64,000 nucleotides of DNA from JBICHN01 sp043101845 (lineage in GTDB: Bacteria > Planctomycetota > Phycisphaerae > Phycisphaerales > UBA5793): assembly GCA_043101845.1 (NCBI GenBank), contig JBICHN010000004.1:1-64000 (forward strand), written 5' to 3'. The translations under genes were made by a program, and so were the position numbers. Below, one piece after another: positions 36,137-44,656 of this stretch; position 1 is the stretch's first letter; the number at the start of each line of letters is the position of its first letter. Under the pieces are notes generated by a model. The model was not told the DNA's origin and searched no databases. It was given only the letters and a program-made list of their open reading frames with translations.

Positions 36137-36969
36137 TGGCCGACGCGAACCCGCCGAGCGCGACCGGATCAACCGAACCGAAGCGACGCCCGCGTCGCGA
36201 GCGCTCCGGCCCGCCCGACGCCTGGCCGCCCCGCGCCTTCGCGCAGGGCGTCGGGCTCCTCCTTCAGGCGATCGGCGGCGTGACCTTCTTCGCCACGACC
36301 TGCACCTGCTGCGTCACCGCGTTCATCGGCGGCGGCATGTGGCACTCCGGCCCTGAGTCCATCGGTCCGCCCCCCGCCGGCCCGACCGAGAACCCCGTCG
36401 TCATGGCCCAGGCCGCGATCCTCCTCGTCTCCGCCGTCGGCTCGCTCTGCCTCGTCGGATTCGGCGTCGGCATCCAGTCCGACCGCGGGCGCATTCCCGC
36501 CTTCGGCGCCGCGCTCACGACGCTCGTCATGACCGGCGTGTACGGTGTCGCCGCGTTCACGCTCTTCCGCGCCGGCGGCCAGTGGCCCGCCTTCATCGTC
36601 GCCACGGCGCTCACCATGCTCGCGCTCGGCCTCACGCTGCTCACGACGACTGCGATGGTCGAAGTCTTCGTGCATCCGCCGCCCCACCCCGGACCCCGTA
36701 CGATTCCCGCCGAGGCCTACACCGATCCCCTCTCGGTCTCCGCCGATCGGACCGGTGACGGCACGCTCAAGGCCGAGATCCGCCGCAAACGCGAGCGCCT
36801 CCGCCGCCAGCTCGAGGAGATCGACGAGCTCGAGCGCAGTCTCGAAGACGGCGACGAAGTCGAAGACGACGAGCCGTGGCCCGAGCCGGCGCCGCGCCGG
36901 CCCGGCGTCGAAGATGACGACGACGAGCTCTACCCGCCCGACGACGACGACGAGTCCGATTTCCCCTGA
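36136..36969 (+). CDS. Membrane protein with coiled coil and acidic tail
   Basis: A 277-residue protein. TAATG joins its start to the previous stop, so it is the third gene of this overlapping operon. It has a basic N-terminus, four hydrophobic segments (about 36-56, 84-108, 120-140 and 146-168; the first contains TTCTCC), then a charged coiled-coil stretch (KAEIRRKRERLRRQLEEIDE near 214-233) and a very acidic end (EDDDDELYPPDDDDESDF). Function unknown. The charged tail should be cytosolic and may bind a basic partner. Confidence 0.65.
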   Translation: MADANPPSATGSTEPKRRPRRERSGPPDAWPPRAFAQGVGLLLQAIGGVTFFATTCTCCVTAFIGGGMWHSGPESIGPPPAGPTENPVVMAQAAILLVSAVGSLCLVGFGVGIQSDRGRIPAFGAALTTLVMTGVYGVAAFTLFRAGGQWPAFIVATALTMLALGLTLLTTTAMVEVFVHPPPHPGPRTIPAEAYTDPLSVSADRTGDGTLKAEIRRKRERLRRQLEEIDELERSLEDGDEVEDDEPWPEPAPRRPGVEDDDDELYPPDDDDESDFP

Positions 36970-37110
36970 GCCGCGGCGATCCTTCGGCGCCGACCGGGAA
37001 GTGAAGAACTGAACCGCCCCGCCGCGCTCCGGTATCATCGAGCGGCGCCTGCGGGCGGTCGGCGGTTGGGTTTGGTCAGCATGCCTCGGAAGAACGATCG
37101 GAGTCGCACC

Positions 37111-38319
37111 GTGCGCACACGCTATCGCCTGCTCCCGCTGTCGCTTCTCGCCGCGCTCCTGCTCGTCGCTCCGCTGACCGCAAGCGCCGGCGCGCCGAAG
37201 GTCGATGACGAGCACTACGCGAAGGGCCGCGCCATCGTCGAGAAGGCGATCGCGTACCTCCGCGCGAACCAGGACGCCGAAACCGGCGGCTGGTCTGTCA
37301 ACCCCGACGGTCCCGCCTTCCCCGCGATCACGGCGCTCGTCGTGCAGGCCATGCTCTCCGAGCCGAACGCCGATCCGGACGACCCGGTCATCGCGCGCGG
37401 CGTCGACTACCTCCTCTCGAAGCGTCAGCCCGACGGCGGCATCTACGACCGACTCCTCCCGAACTACAACACTTCGATCGCGCTCGGCGCGCTCGCCCTC
37501 ACGAAGCGCGAAGGCATCGACGAAATCATCAGGGACGCGCAGGAGTTCGTCGTCGGCCTCCAGTGGGACGAAGGCGATCTCGATCCGAACGGCGCCGCGA
37601 TCGATCCGAAGCACCCCTGGTACGGCGGCGCCGGGTATGGCTCGAGCGGCCGGCCCGACAACTCGAACCTCAACCTCATGATTCAGGGCCTCTACGACAG
37701 CGGGTACGACTGCGACTCCCCGCCGATTCAGCGCGCCGTGCAGTTCCTCCAGCGCACGCAGATGCACGATCGCGTGAACGACATGCCCTACGCCGACGGA
37801 TCCTCTCAGGGTGGATTCATTTACGCGACGAGCCCGAACAAGGATGAGATCGGCGTCGGCGAATCGAAGGCCGGCATGATCGACGAGACGCTCGACGACG
37901 GGACCGTCGTGTCGCGCTTCCGCTGCTACGGCTCGATGACCTACGCCGGGTTCAAGAGTTATGTCTACGCCCAGCTCGATCGCGATGACGAACGCGTGCG
38001 CCTCGCGTACGACTGGCTGCGGCGCCACTACACGCTCGACGAGAACCCGGGCCTCGGTCAGCAGGGGTACTACTACTACCTGCTCATGTTCAGCCGCGCG
38101 CTTGGCGCGTGGGGCGAGCCGACGATCACGACGATCGACCCGAAGACGGGACTCGACTCGGGCGACGTGCGCTACTGGGCGAACGACCTCATCGACCAGG
38201 TCGCGACGCTTCAGCGCCCCGACGGCTCATTCGTGAACGACGCCGACCGCTGGATGGAAGGCGACCCGAACCTCGTCACCGCGTATGTCGTCCTCGCGCT
38301 CCAGGAAGCGCTGGAGTAG
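37111..38319 (+). CDS. Exported terpene-cyclase-like (alpha/alpha toroid) protein
   Basis: A 402-residue protein with a signal peptide (VRTRYRLLPLSLLAALLL, cleavage near SAGAP) and prenyltransferase/squalene-cyclase-type repeats: AETGGWSVNPDGPAFPAITA, QPDGGIYDRLLPNYNTSIAL, DDGTVVSRFRCYGSMTYAG and QRPDGSFVNDA. These form an alpha/alpha barrel used in cyclases, prenyltransferases and complement-like proteins. The DXDD acid motif of squalene-hopene cyclase is not obvious, and export argues against membrane-lipid cyclisation, so the role is unknown. GTG 37111 is chosen because GGAG lies 7 nt upstream; ATG 37081 is the alternative. Confidence 0.75.
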   Translation: MRTRYRLLPLSLLAALLLVAPLTASAGAPKVDDEHYAKGRAIVEKAIAYLRANQDAETGGWSVNPDGPAFPAITALVVQAMLSEPNADPDDPVIARGVDYLLSKRQPDGGIYDRLLPNYNTSIALGALALTKREGIDEIIRDAQEFVVGLQWDEGDLDPNGAAIDPKHPWYGGAGYGSSGRPDNSNLNLMIQGLYDSGYDCDSPPIQRAVQFLQRTQMHDRVNDMPYADGSSQGGFIYATSPNKDEIGVGESKAGMIDETLDDGTVVSRFRCYGSMTYAGFKSYVYAQLDRDDERVRLAYDWLRRHYTLDENPGLGQQGYYYYLLMFSRALGAWGEPTITTIDPKTGLDSGDVRYWANDLIDQVATLQRPDGSFVNDADRWMEGDPNLVTAYVVLALQEALE

Positions 38320-38847
38320 GCGGAAGAGACGGGGAGAGGAAGTCACGAAGAGACGAAGTGCGCGCCGGCGCCCGCGAGCCGGGGCGTGCCGCCTTGTTTT
38401 TCGCGCGAATCTCCCGACTCTTCCGTTACCTCGAGAATCGTCCCCCAAGCCGGACTGAAGCGCCGACAAGCTCCGCGCCGTCGAGCGGAGGTCCGGTTCC
38501 GAGCGTCGAGCGGCGCTGCGCACCCACAAGCGAGCGAGCCGGGGCGCGCCGCCCCGTTTAACGCGGGGAGTTCATAAACACTCGTTTGCCTAAGCCCCGC
38601 ACGCGAAAACGCGAATCCGTAGAGCCGCGCTCTGTGAGCGGGGTCGCGGCGCCGGGGGTCAACCCCCCCAAGCCGCGAGGCGTGCGCGCGATGAACGCCG
38701 AACTTCGAGGCTCCGCCCCCGTTGGGGGAGCTCCGCCTCGACCCCGTGCACAGCACGCGGCTCTACGGCTGAGACGGGGAGCGCCGCTCGTGGTGCGCGT
38801 GCACGCGTCGGTCGAATCCGGAGATTCGCCGGGCCTCATCTCCGGCG
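38320..38847. repeat. Composite repeat R2-R3-R1-R3-R7 remnant-R4-R5
   Basis: Modules: R2 38320-38360, starting at the base after the stop; R3 38375-38405 (degraded); R1 38447-38510; R3 38531-38575; truncated inverted R7 38587-38619; inverted R4 38620-38765; inverted R5 38813-38847. Almost all of 38320-38920 is repeat. The R3-R7-R4 order is the exact inverse of 13568-13906. Confidence 0.85.
38620..38765 (-). repeat. R4 cruciform element, copy 3 (inverted)
   Basis: Ends TAGAGCCGCG and CGCGGCTCTA again; the interior is the reverse complement of copy 1 (the GAGGCTCCGCCCCCG arm is now on the right). Confidence 0.8.
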
Positions 38848-38920
38848 TGGACATTCTCATCCGAGCGCCGTCGCGTACGGTACGATCAGCCCCTTTCTCT
38901 CCCCCCCCGGAGGCCCCGCC

Positions 38921-39301
38921 ATGATCGGAAAGCTCGCGCTCATCGGACTCGCCGGCGGGCTCGGCGCCCTGTGCCGCCACGGCCTCGCCGGTCTTATGCA
39001 ACGCGGCGCCACGCCCGAGGCGTTTCCGATCGGAACCTTCGCCGTGAACATGCTCGGCTGTCTGCTCTTCGGCGTCGTCTGGTCCGCGACCGAAACGCGG
39101 CTCGGCCTCGCGCCCGAACTCCGGATCATCGCGCTCACCGGTTTCATGGGCGCCTTCACGACCTTCTCGACCTTCGCCTTCGAGAACACGCAACTCCTCC
39201 GCGAAGGCGCCTGGCTGCTCGCGGGCGGAAACATCATCGGCCAGAACGCGCTCGGCGTCGCCCTCATCTTCGTCGGCCTCAAGCTCGGCTCGCTCATCTG
39301 A
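38921..39301 (+). CDS. crcB: CrcB/Fluc fluoride channel
   Basis: A 126-residue four-helix membrane protein that exports fluoride as a dual-topology dimer. Family motifs are GALCRHGLAGLM, FPIGTFAVNMLGC (pore Asn) and GFMGAFTTFSTFAFE (Phe-box and Ser/Thr track). GGAGG is 8 nt before the ATG. No fluoride-riboswitch-like sequence is evident upstream, where the repeats end. hslV follows 71 bp downstream. Confidence 0.93.
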   Translation: MIGKLALIGLAGGLGALCRHGLAGLMQRGATPEAFPIGTFAVNMLGCLLFGVVWSATETRLGLAPELRIIALTGFMGAFTTFSTFAFENTQLLREGAWLLAGGNIIGQNALGVALIFVGLKLGSLI

Positions 39302-39372
39302 GCAAACGAGCGAAGCCGACGCGCGTATCGTCGAAGGATCGAGCGACGAGGACCGAACGAGGAGCGCCGCCC

Positions 39373-39951
39373 ATGTCGAACCCGCCATCGTCGAATCGCG
39401 ACCCGCGCGTCTTTCACGCGACGACGATCGTCTCCGTCCGCCGCGACGACGAAGTCGCGATCGCCGGCGACGGCCAGGTCTCGATCGGCGAGACCGTCGC
39501 AAAGTCGAACGCGGTGAAGGTGCGCCGCCTCGACGAGTTCGGCGCCGAGGGCGCCGGCGTGCTCGTCGGATTCGCCGGGTCCGCGGCCGACGCGTTCGCG
39601 CTCCTCGAGCGGTTCGAAGCGAAGCTCAAAGCGTCGCCGCAGAACCTCATGAAGGCCGCGATCGAACTCGCGAAACAGTGGCGCACCGACCGGGCGCTGC
39701 GCCGTCTCGAGAGCCTTCTTGCCGTGGCCGACCAGCGCACAAGCCTGCTCGTCTCCGGCCAGGGCGATGTCATCGAGCCGACGGACGGGATCATCGCGAT
39801 CGGCAGCGGCGGCTCGTACGCCCAGGCCGCGGCCCGCGCGCTTCTCGAGAACACGGAACTCGACGCCGAAACGATCGCCGAGCGCGCCCTCACCATCGCC
39901 GGCGAGATCTGTGTGTACACGAACACGAATGTCACCGTGCTCAAACTCTGA
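39373..39951 (+). CDS. hslV: ATP-dependent protease peptidase subunit HslV
   Basis: A 192-residue proteasome-like peptidase that works with the HslU unfoldase. The catalytic Thr is in HATTIVSVRR, residue 17 or 18, so a propeptide of about 16 residues (MSNPPSSNRDPRVFHA) must be removed, unlike E. coli where only Met precedes it. AGDGQVS, GFAGSAADAFALLERFE, DRALRRLESLLAVAD and IGSGGSYAQAAARALLEN are diagnostic. GAGGAG lies upstream of the ATG. hslU is not in this window. Confidence 0.95.
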   Translation: MSNPPSSNRDPRVFHATTIVSVRRDDEVAIAGDGQVSIGETVAKSNAVKVRRLDEFGAEGAGVLVGFAGSAADAFALLERFEAKLKASPQNLMKAAIELAKQWRTDRALRRLESLLAVADQRTSLLVSGQGDVIEPTDGIIAIGSGGSYAQAAARALLENTELDAETIAERALTIAGEICVYTNTNVTVLKL

Positions 39952-40004
39952 GCCGACTCGACCCGTTCCACGCCCGGCGCACACACACCTGAGAAATCGT
40001 CCCC

Positions 40005-40506
40005 AAGCCGGACCGAAGCGCCGACAAGCCCCGCGCCGTCGAGCGAAGGTCCGGTTCCGAGCGTCGGACGGCGCTGCGCTCACACAGGAGCGCGCGAGCC
40101 GGGGCGTGCCGCCCCGTTTAACGCCGGGAGTTCATAGAACACCCGTACGCCCAAGCCCCGCATGCGAAGTCGCGAATCCGTAGAGCCGCGCTCTGTGAGC
40201 GGGGTCGCGGCGCCGGGGGTCAACCCCCCCAAGCCGCGAAGCGTGCGCGCGACGGACGCCGGAATTCGAGGCTCCGCCCCCGTTGGGGGGACTCCGCCTC
40301 GACCCCGTGCACAGCACGCGGCTCTATGCGTGAGACGAGGAGCGCTGCGCGATGGTCAGTCGCGCGTGCGCCGAATCCGGAGATTCCCCGAACCTCATCT
40401 CCGGCGTGAACGCCGGCTCCGGAACCGTATCATGCCTCTCTCCTCTCCTTCCTCCGTTCCATATCCTCATTCTTGTTGTCTCTGCGCCTCTGTGCCTCTG
40501 TGGTAA
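40005..40506. repeat. Composite repeat R1-R3-R7 remnant-R4-R5-R8
   Basis: Modules: R1 40005-40068; R3 40093-40137; truncated inverted R7 40145-40180; inverted R4 40181-40326; inverted R5 40372-40408; R8 (CTCTGCGCCTCTGTGCCTCT type) 40471-40506. It parallels the 38320-38847 block closely, as if one was copied from the other. A TATCAT box at 40428-40433 is a possible promoter for the next gene. Confidence 0.85.
40181..40326 (-). repeat. R4 cruciform element, copy 4 (inverted)
   Basis: 146 bp, nearly identical in length and order to copy 3. The terminal inverted repeat extends about 26 bp inward with small mismatches (left CTCTGTGAGCGGGGTCG, right CGACCCCGTGCACAGC). Confidence 0.8.
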
Positions 40507-40537
40507 TCCCCGCTCCCCCCGAAAGGCCCCTCCTCCC

Positions 40538-40984
40538 ATGCGACTCGTTCTCATCGTGCTCACCGCGGTCGCCGGGATGCTGCAGCCGGTGCAGGCGGGC
40601 GTAAACGCCGAACTTCGCCGGCATGTCGATCATCCGCTTCAGGCGGCGAGCTGGAACATGATCATCTCGGCGCTCACGATCTTCGCCGCCCTCGCGGTCT
40701 TCCGTCTGCCGCCGCCCTCGCTCGCCGCGTTGCGCGCGGCGCCGTGGTGGGCGCTCACTGGAGGCGCGTGCGGCGCCACGATCGTGCTCACGATGCTCAT
40801 CGCGGCGCCGAAGCTTGGCGCCGCGCTCCTCATCGGCTGCTTCGTCACCGGTGAACTCATCGCGTCGGTCGGCCTCGACCACTTCGGCGCCGTCGGCTAC
40901 CCGGCTCGACCCGCGTCGCTCACGCGCCTCCTCGGTCTTGCTCTCCTCATCGCCGGCGTGCTGCTCGTCGAGCGGAGCGCGTGA
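40538..40984 (+). CDS. DUF606 (YdcZ-like) membrane protein
   Basis: A 148-residue inner-membrane protein of the DMT/EamA superfamily, DUF606 branch: an N-terminal helix with AGMLQPVQAGVNAELR, then four more helices (GAALLIGCFVTGELIASVGLDHFG). Substrate unknown. Half-size proteins of this family act as dimers. The ATG follows a pyrimidine-rich stretch with GAAAGG about 15 nt upstream. Confidence 0.75.
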   Translation: MRLVLIVLTAVAGMLQPVQAGVNAELRRHVDHPLQAASWNMIISALTIFAALAVFRLPPPSLAALRAAPWWALTGGACGATIVLTMLIAAPKLGAALLIGCFVTGELIASVGLDHFGAVGYPARPASLTRLLGLALLIAGVLLVERSA

Positions 40985-41130
40985 ACGAACATTGTCGCCG
41001 CGACCAGGCTCGAGTGTCGCCGCCCGGTCCATCTGCGCCGGTCAGGCAAGGCGGGGCGGTCGGAGAAGCCGACCGCGGGCGGGGAACGCGAAAACGCGCG
41101 ATGATTCGCCCCGGCGACGCGAATGGATGG

Positions 41131-41136
41131 TACAAC
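41131..41136 (+). promoter_or_regulatory. TACAAC -10-like box, 9 bp before ATG
   Basis: GGATGGTACAACAGAAGCGTC precedes ATG 41146 at the spacing seen with the TACACT boxes. Confidence 0.4.
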
Positions 41137-41145
41137 AGAAGCGTC

Positions 41146-41550
41146 ATGGCCCTGATCGCGCTCACGACAAGTCGTCATTCTCGCCGGCGGCGCCGCGCCG
41201 GACTGTGGAGCCGCTGGTCGGCCGCGCCGATCGCGGCGCTCATCACGACGCAGGCGCTCACGCTTCTGCTCTATGCGCTCGAGCCGAGCCCGGCGCCATG
41301 GTCGGGCGGCATCCTCGAGCGGCTGTGGGTGCACGATCACGCGACGCTCGTCATCGCCTTCGCCGCGATGCTCGGCTTCGGCGTCTTCGCCTCCGCGTTC
41401 ATCTGGGTCTTCCAGCGCCGCCTGCGCCTCGTCATGGTCTCGACCTGGGTGCTCTTCGCGCTCTTCGTCGGCATGACCGCCGGCGACAAGTTCGCCTCGG
41501 TCGCCCGCGTCCTCTGGGAAACCCGACTCGCGAGCTGGGTGGGGATGTAG
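41146..41550 (+). CDS. Membrane protein of unknown function
   Basis: A 134-residue protein with a basic N-terminus (SRHSRRRRRAG) and three hydrophobic helices (about 27-45, 63-84 and 94-111). No family recognised. Starting at ATG 41101 would add 15 residues but skip the promoter-like box. An R2 tract starts three bases after the stop. Confidence 0.55.
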   Translation: MALIALTTSRHSRRRRRAGLWSRWSAAPIAALITTQALTLLLYALEPSPAPWSGGILERLWVHDHATLVIAFAAMLGFGVFASAFIWVFQRRLRLVMVSTWVLFALFVGMTAGDKFASVARVLWETRLASWVGM

Positions 41551-41552
41551 GG

Positions 41553-41645
41553 CGCGGAAGAGACGGAGAGACGGAGTCGCGAAGAGACGAAGTGGGGAGT
41601 GAGAGCGAGCCGGGGCGTGCCGCCCCGTTTCACGCCGGGAGTTCG
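41553..41645. repeat. Composite repeat R2-R3
   Basis: R2 at 41553-41594 directly after the stop at 41550, then R3 at 41604-41645. It fills the gap to the convergent ferredoxin gene. Confidence 0.8.
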
Positions 41646-41679
41646 CGCTGCGCTCGTTTGCCGTCGAGCGGCGCGCGCG

Positions 41680-41979
41680 TCACCCCTCGCTCCCCGACTC
41701 CCCGATGACCTCGTCGAATCCTTCGCGCGCGCCGGTCTTGTGGAACGACTTCCGCCGCTTCGCGTACTCCTCCGGGCTCACGGGGAGGTCCGGCTCGAGC
41801 CCCGCCTGGTGCATCGCATGGAGCTTCTTGAGGAACGGCACGCACCACTGGCACCCCGTCCCGGCGCCGAGGCACTCCGACAGAAGCGACGCGACCGGCG
41901 GATCCTCGCGCTTCAGAAAGTTCACGATCTTCTTCTGCGACACATGGAAGCAGAGACAGACATGGTCTTCGGGGTCCAT
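41680..41979 (-). CDS. BFD-like [2Fe-2S] protein
   Basis: A 99-residue protein with CLCFHVSQ near the N-terminus and GCQWC about 33 residues later, the C-x-C...C-x2-C pattern of bacterioferritin-associated ferredoxin and NirB/NifU-type [2Fe-2S] domains. Family members help release iron from bacterioferritin or assemble clusters. The C-terminal 45 residues (EPDLPVSPEEYAKRRK) are polar. ATG 41979 is chosen; the frame upstream is not conserved in style. No bacterioferritin gene is nearby. Confidence 0.8.
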   Translation of the reverse strand: MDPEDHVCLCFHVSQKKIVNFLKREDPPVASLLSECLGAGTGCQWCVPFLKKLHAMHQAGLEPDLPVSPEEYAKRRKSFHKTGAREGFDEVIGESGSEG

Positions 41980-42108
41980 GGAGAATCGTACGGCGCGGAG
42001 GACGGAGAGAGACGGAAAGACGAGGCGCTCCACCCTTCGTCAGCCGCGACCAGACCGGAGTCTTCCCTTGTCGCGTGTTCCACACGCGATCATCGACGAA
42101 CCGAGCCA

Positions 42109-43011
42109 CTACGGAATCTGCACGACATTGCTCGTCTCGCAGGTCAGGAGCGAGATGACCTGCAGGTAGGCGCCACAGCTTGACTGGGGCGCTCGTACGC
42201 GCTCGCTGAAGGCGCCCTCGGCGTCCGTGTCCGCGACGAGAACGAGCTGCAGTCCCTCCGATCCGAGACCAAATTGCGTCCCGGCGCACACGAGTCCAGC
42301 GGGGATCTCGTAACTCCCCTCAGCGGTCGCGGCCACGATCGCAATGCGCGAGTTCGCCGGAGCGCCCCGCAGGGCAAGGTCGATGAAACCCGGGCACGCG
42401 CCGTCAATCTCGATCCTCACCTCCGGAGTGAGGACTCCCGCCATGACCGGGTCGCCCTCGACATTACCTCTCGAGTTTCGTAACGCGGAGAATTCGATCG
42501 CGTCGACGACCGCGCCAATCGGAAGACCGTAATCCGACAGATCGATCTCGACCCCGAATACGGTGGAGTCGGAGCACTCGGAGGTCAATTCAATGAATTG
42601 TTCCGCGGGATACACAAGGTCGAAGGTCGATTCACCCGTCTCCGCGACACGGACCGCGATCGAATAGGGATCGGGGCTGAATCGCGCGTCGAAGAAGACG
42701 ATGTCCGGTCCCTCTCGGTTCACCGCCATGAGATCCGTAAACCCAAGCCGAAAGCGATTCGAGTGCTTGAACTGGTATTCCAACCCGATGTTGATGAGCA
42801 TTGAACTCGGACTGAACCCGGTGAGCGCGGCTTCCAGACTTCCTGTCGAGCAGTAGGTGAAAACCCGGCCCGCCTCCAGTTGCTCCACAGTGTCCGCGAA
42901 CGCATTGTCCGAAAACACCCACGGACCGTACACGATGTCGGCCATGGTTCGGTCGACAAGGGTGAAGAGCGCTGCCGCGGCAACACACGCCTTGAGCGAT
43001 GATCGTGGCAT
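42109..43011 (-). CDS. Exported protein with C-terminal CPG/TSN module
   Basis: A 300-residue secreted protein. GGGAGGA sits 5 nt before ATG 43011, one of the best ribosome sites here. The signal peptide is MPRSSLKACVAAAALF with cleavage near RTMADI. Residues about 25-195 form a beta-rich domain (DIVYGPWVFSDNAFADTV, TFDLVYPAEQFIEL) reminiscent of PEP-CTERM-type filament proteins but without a sorting tail. Residues about 205-300 are the module shared with the proteins at 1884 and 50716: ACPGFIDLAL, IPAGLVCAGTQ, SSCGAYLQVI and the end TCETSNVVQIP. Role unknown. Confidence 0.75.
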   Translation of the reverse strand: MPRSSLKACVAAAALFTLVDRTMADIVYGPWVFSDNAFADTVEQLEAGRVFTYCSTGSLEAALTGFSPSSMLINIGLEYQFKHSNRFRLGFTDLMAVNREGPDIVFFDARFSPDPYSIAVRVAETGESTFDLVYPAEQFIELTSECSDSTVFGVEIDLSDYGLPIGAVVDAIEFSALRNSRGNVEGDPVMAGVLTPEVRIEIDGACPGFIDLALRGAPANSRIAIVAATAEGSYEIPAGLVCAGTQFGLGSEGLQLVLVADTDAEGAFSERVRAPQSSCGAYLQVISLLTCETSNVVQIP

Positions 43012-43226
43012 TGGTTCCTCCCGTTCATGACCGGAGTCAGGCGGAACGCGGTCGCCGAGTGACGCCTGGAATCGGCGACTCGACTCACGGCCCGATCCGA
43101 AACCCCCGACTCGCGCCGCAGCAGCAAGACTATCAGAACAGATTCCGGTGTACAACCCCATTCTCGTTCCGCACAGACGGTCTTAAGGATCGAGATGGAT
43201 CGCGCGGGCGCGGTCCACCACTCCGC

Positions 43227-44141
43227 TCAGTCACTGCGGCACGATGAAACACCCACCTCCACCACCACTTCCGGCTCGAGCGCCTCGACGAGCTCCACGC
43301 GCGGCGTCGCGAGGACGACGCACACGCGCGACGCCACGACCTGCGAGTCGAGCCAGCGACGCAGGTTCATCGCGACGACCTCCGCGGTCGCCCGATCGAG
43401 CGCTGCGCCGAATTCATCCGCGAGCGCGAGGATGAGCGGCGGTGGCGGCGCCTCACCCGGCTCCTGGCCTCCATCGCCCGACTTCGAATCCGCTTCGTCC
43501 GTCTCCGCGATCCGCGACTCGACCGCGTCGTAGAGCCGCGCAAGCGCGAAGCGGTGCCGCTGACCCTCCGACACCTCGCGCGGCGAGCGGAGCATCACGA
43601 ACGCGTCGGCGAGCCCGGCCCGCGCGAGCGCCCTTGTCGCGTCCTCGAGCGTCGACCCGACGAGATCGACGAGCGCGCGATCGCTCTCCTCCACATCACC
43701 ATCAGCTTTCATCCCGGCCGCGCCGTCGTCGCCGGGCGCGTGCTCGAGTTCGACCACGATCGGCGGCCGTGAGGACCGCGACGACGACGAAAGAGAAGCC
43801 GCGTCCCGGATCGCGTGAAGGAGCGACGACTTCCCGGCGCCGCTCGGACCGGTCACGAGCGTGATCTCGCCCGGCCGAAATTCGAGCGTCGTGCGCGGCA
43901 GAATCTCGCGTTCCCGTGAACGCGCCGCATCCGATTCAACCTCGATCGGCCGAAGCGGTCCGGACCCATCCGGCGCCACGCCGAACATCGTCGCGAGCGC
44001 GACGGCGCGCGATGACGGCGAACGCGCCGAAGCGCGCACGCGTCGCTCGACGACGAGCGTGACCGGCGCCGCGCGCGAATGCGATCGTGACGCGGCCGAC
44101 GCGTCGCGCGTAGCAGCCTCGGTCGTCGTGGAATTGCTCAT
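43227..44141 (-). CDS. ABC-type ATPase, non-transport, in a phage-like locus
   Basis: A 304-residue P-loop protein. Walker A is GPSGAGKSSLL near residue 98, the ABC signature is degenerate (SEGQRHRFALARL), Walker B is LALADEFGAALDR, and the switch His is missing (VVLATPRVEL). No transmembrane partner exists. In my recollection of planctomycete and phage genomes, ATPases with ADEF.a.LDR are joined to a GNAT acyltransferase; such a GNAT is encoded separately at 60228. The ATPase shares an operon with the HTH gene 26 bp upstream. A role in nucleic-acid modification or phage-related function is inferred. Confidence 0.7.
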   Translation of the reverse strand: MSNSTTTEAATRDASAASRSHSRAAPVTLVVERRVRASARSPSSRAVALATMFGVAPDGSGPLRPIEVESDAARSREREILPRTTLEFRPGEITLVTGPSGAGKSSLLHAIRDAASLSSSSRSSRPPIVVELEHAPGDDGAAGMKADGDVEESDRALVDLVGSTLEDATRALARAGLADAFVMLRSPREVSEGQRHRFALARLYDAVESRIAETDEADSKSGDGGQEPGEAPPPPLILALADEFGAALDRATAEVVAMNLRRWLDSQVVASRVCVVLATPRVELVEALEPEVVVEVGVSSCRSD

Positions 44142-44167
44142 CCTCGCGCTCCCTTTGTCGTTGTTGT

Positions 44168-44611
44168 TCACAGCCGTGAGTGTTCGAACTGCGCGAGGAT
44201 CGCGTCGCAGTGCCGCCGCACGCGGAAGACCGACACGCCGGTCACCCGCGCCGTCTCGCGGAGCGGGCGGCCTTCGAGGAACCGGGCCGTCGCGACCCGC
44301 CGCCGCTCCTCGTCCCAGGCGTCGCGCGTCGCGAGGACGAACGCGAACTCCGGGCTCCGCATCCGCCGGCTGATCCGCTTCACGCGGTTCGCGACGGTCG
44401 AACGGTGGAGCCCCGTGAGCCGCGCGAGCTGGGCGGGCGTCATCCCGTTCTCGAATACGCCCCGGCACAGCGCCTCATCCTCGGGCGTGAGATGGGCGAG
44501 CTTCGGCAGGAGCCGCTCGGCCTCGTCGCGGGCGCCGACGCGGCCGGTCGCGAGGCCCTCCCGGCGGCACTCGGCGACCGATCCAGATTTTTCTTCGAGA
44601 TGGATGGCCAT
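44168..44611 (-). CDS. Sigma-70 region 4-like double HTH protein
   Basis: A 147-residue DNA-binding protein with two helix-turn-helix units: GMTPAQLARLTGLHRSTVAN (about 56-75), as in sigma region 4, and GRPLRETARVTGVSVFRVRR (about 115-134). It is too short for a sigma factor and lacks region 2. It is the first gene of a minus-strand operon with the ABC-type ATPase, divergent from an S24 repressor with a palindromic operator between. It probably regulates the element's own genes. Confidence 0.75.
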   Translation of the reverse strand: MAIHLEEKSGSVAECRREGLATGRVGARDEAERLLPKLAHLTPEDEALCRGVFENGMTPAQLARLTGLHRSTVANRVKRISRRMRSPEFAFVLATRDAWDEERRRVATARFLEGRPLRETARVTGVSVFRVRRHCDAILAQFEHSRL

Positions 44612-44656
44612 GACCCCGAGAATATGTTAGGTTTTCGTACGGGAGTCAAGCGGTGA

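Noticed and set aside
36169..38028. 619-codon minus-strand open frame
   Set aside because: Crosses two genes and an intergenic region on the other strand, with no domain or start signal.
38848..38920. Fluoride riboswitch before crcB
   Set aside because: The 73 bp before the gene hold a C-run and ribosome site but no sequence like the riboswitch core.
39373..39420. Propeptide of HslV as a novel feature
   Set aside because: A short extension ending in HATT is common in HslV proteins outside enterobacteria, so it is noted in the gene entry only.
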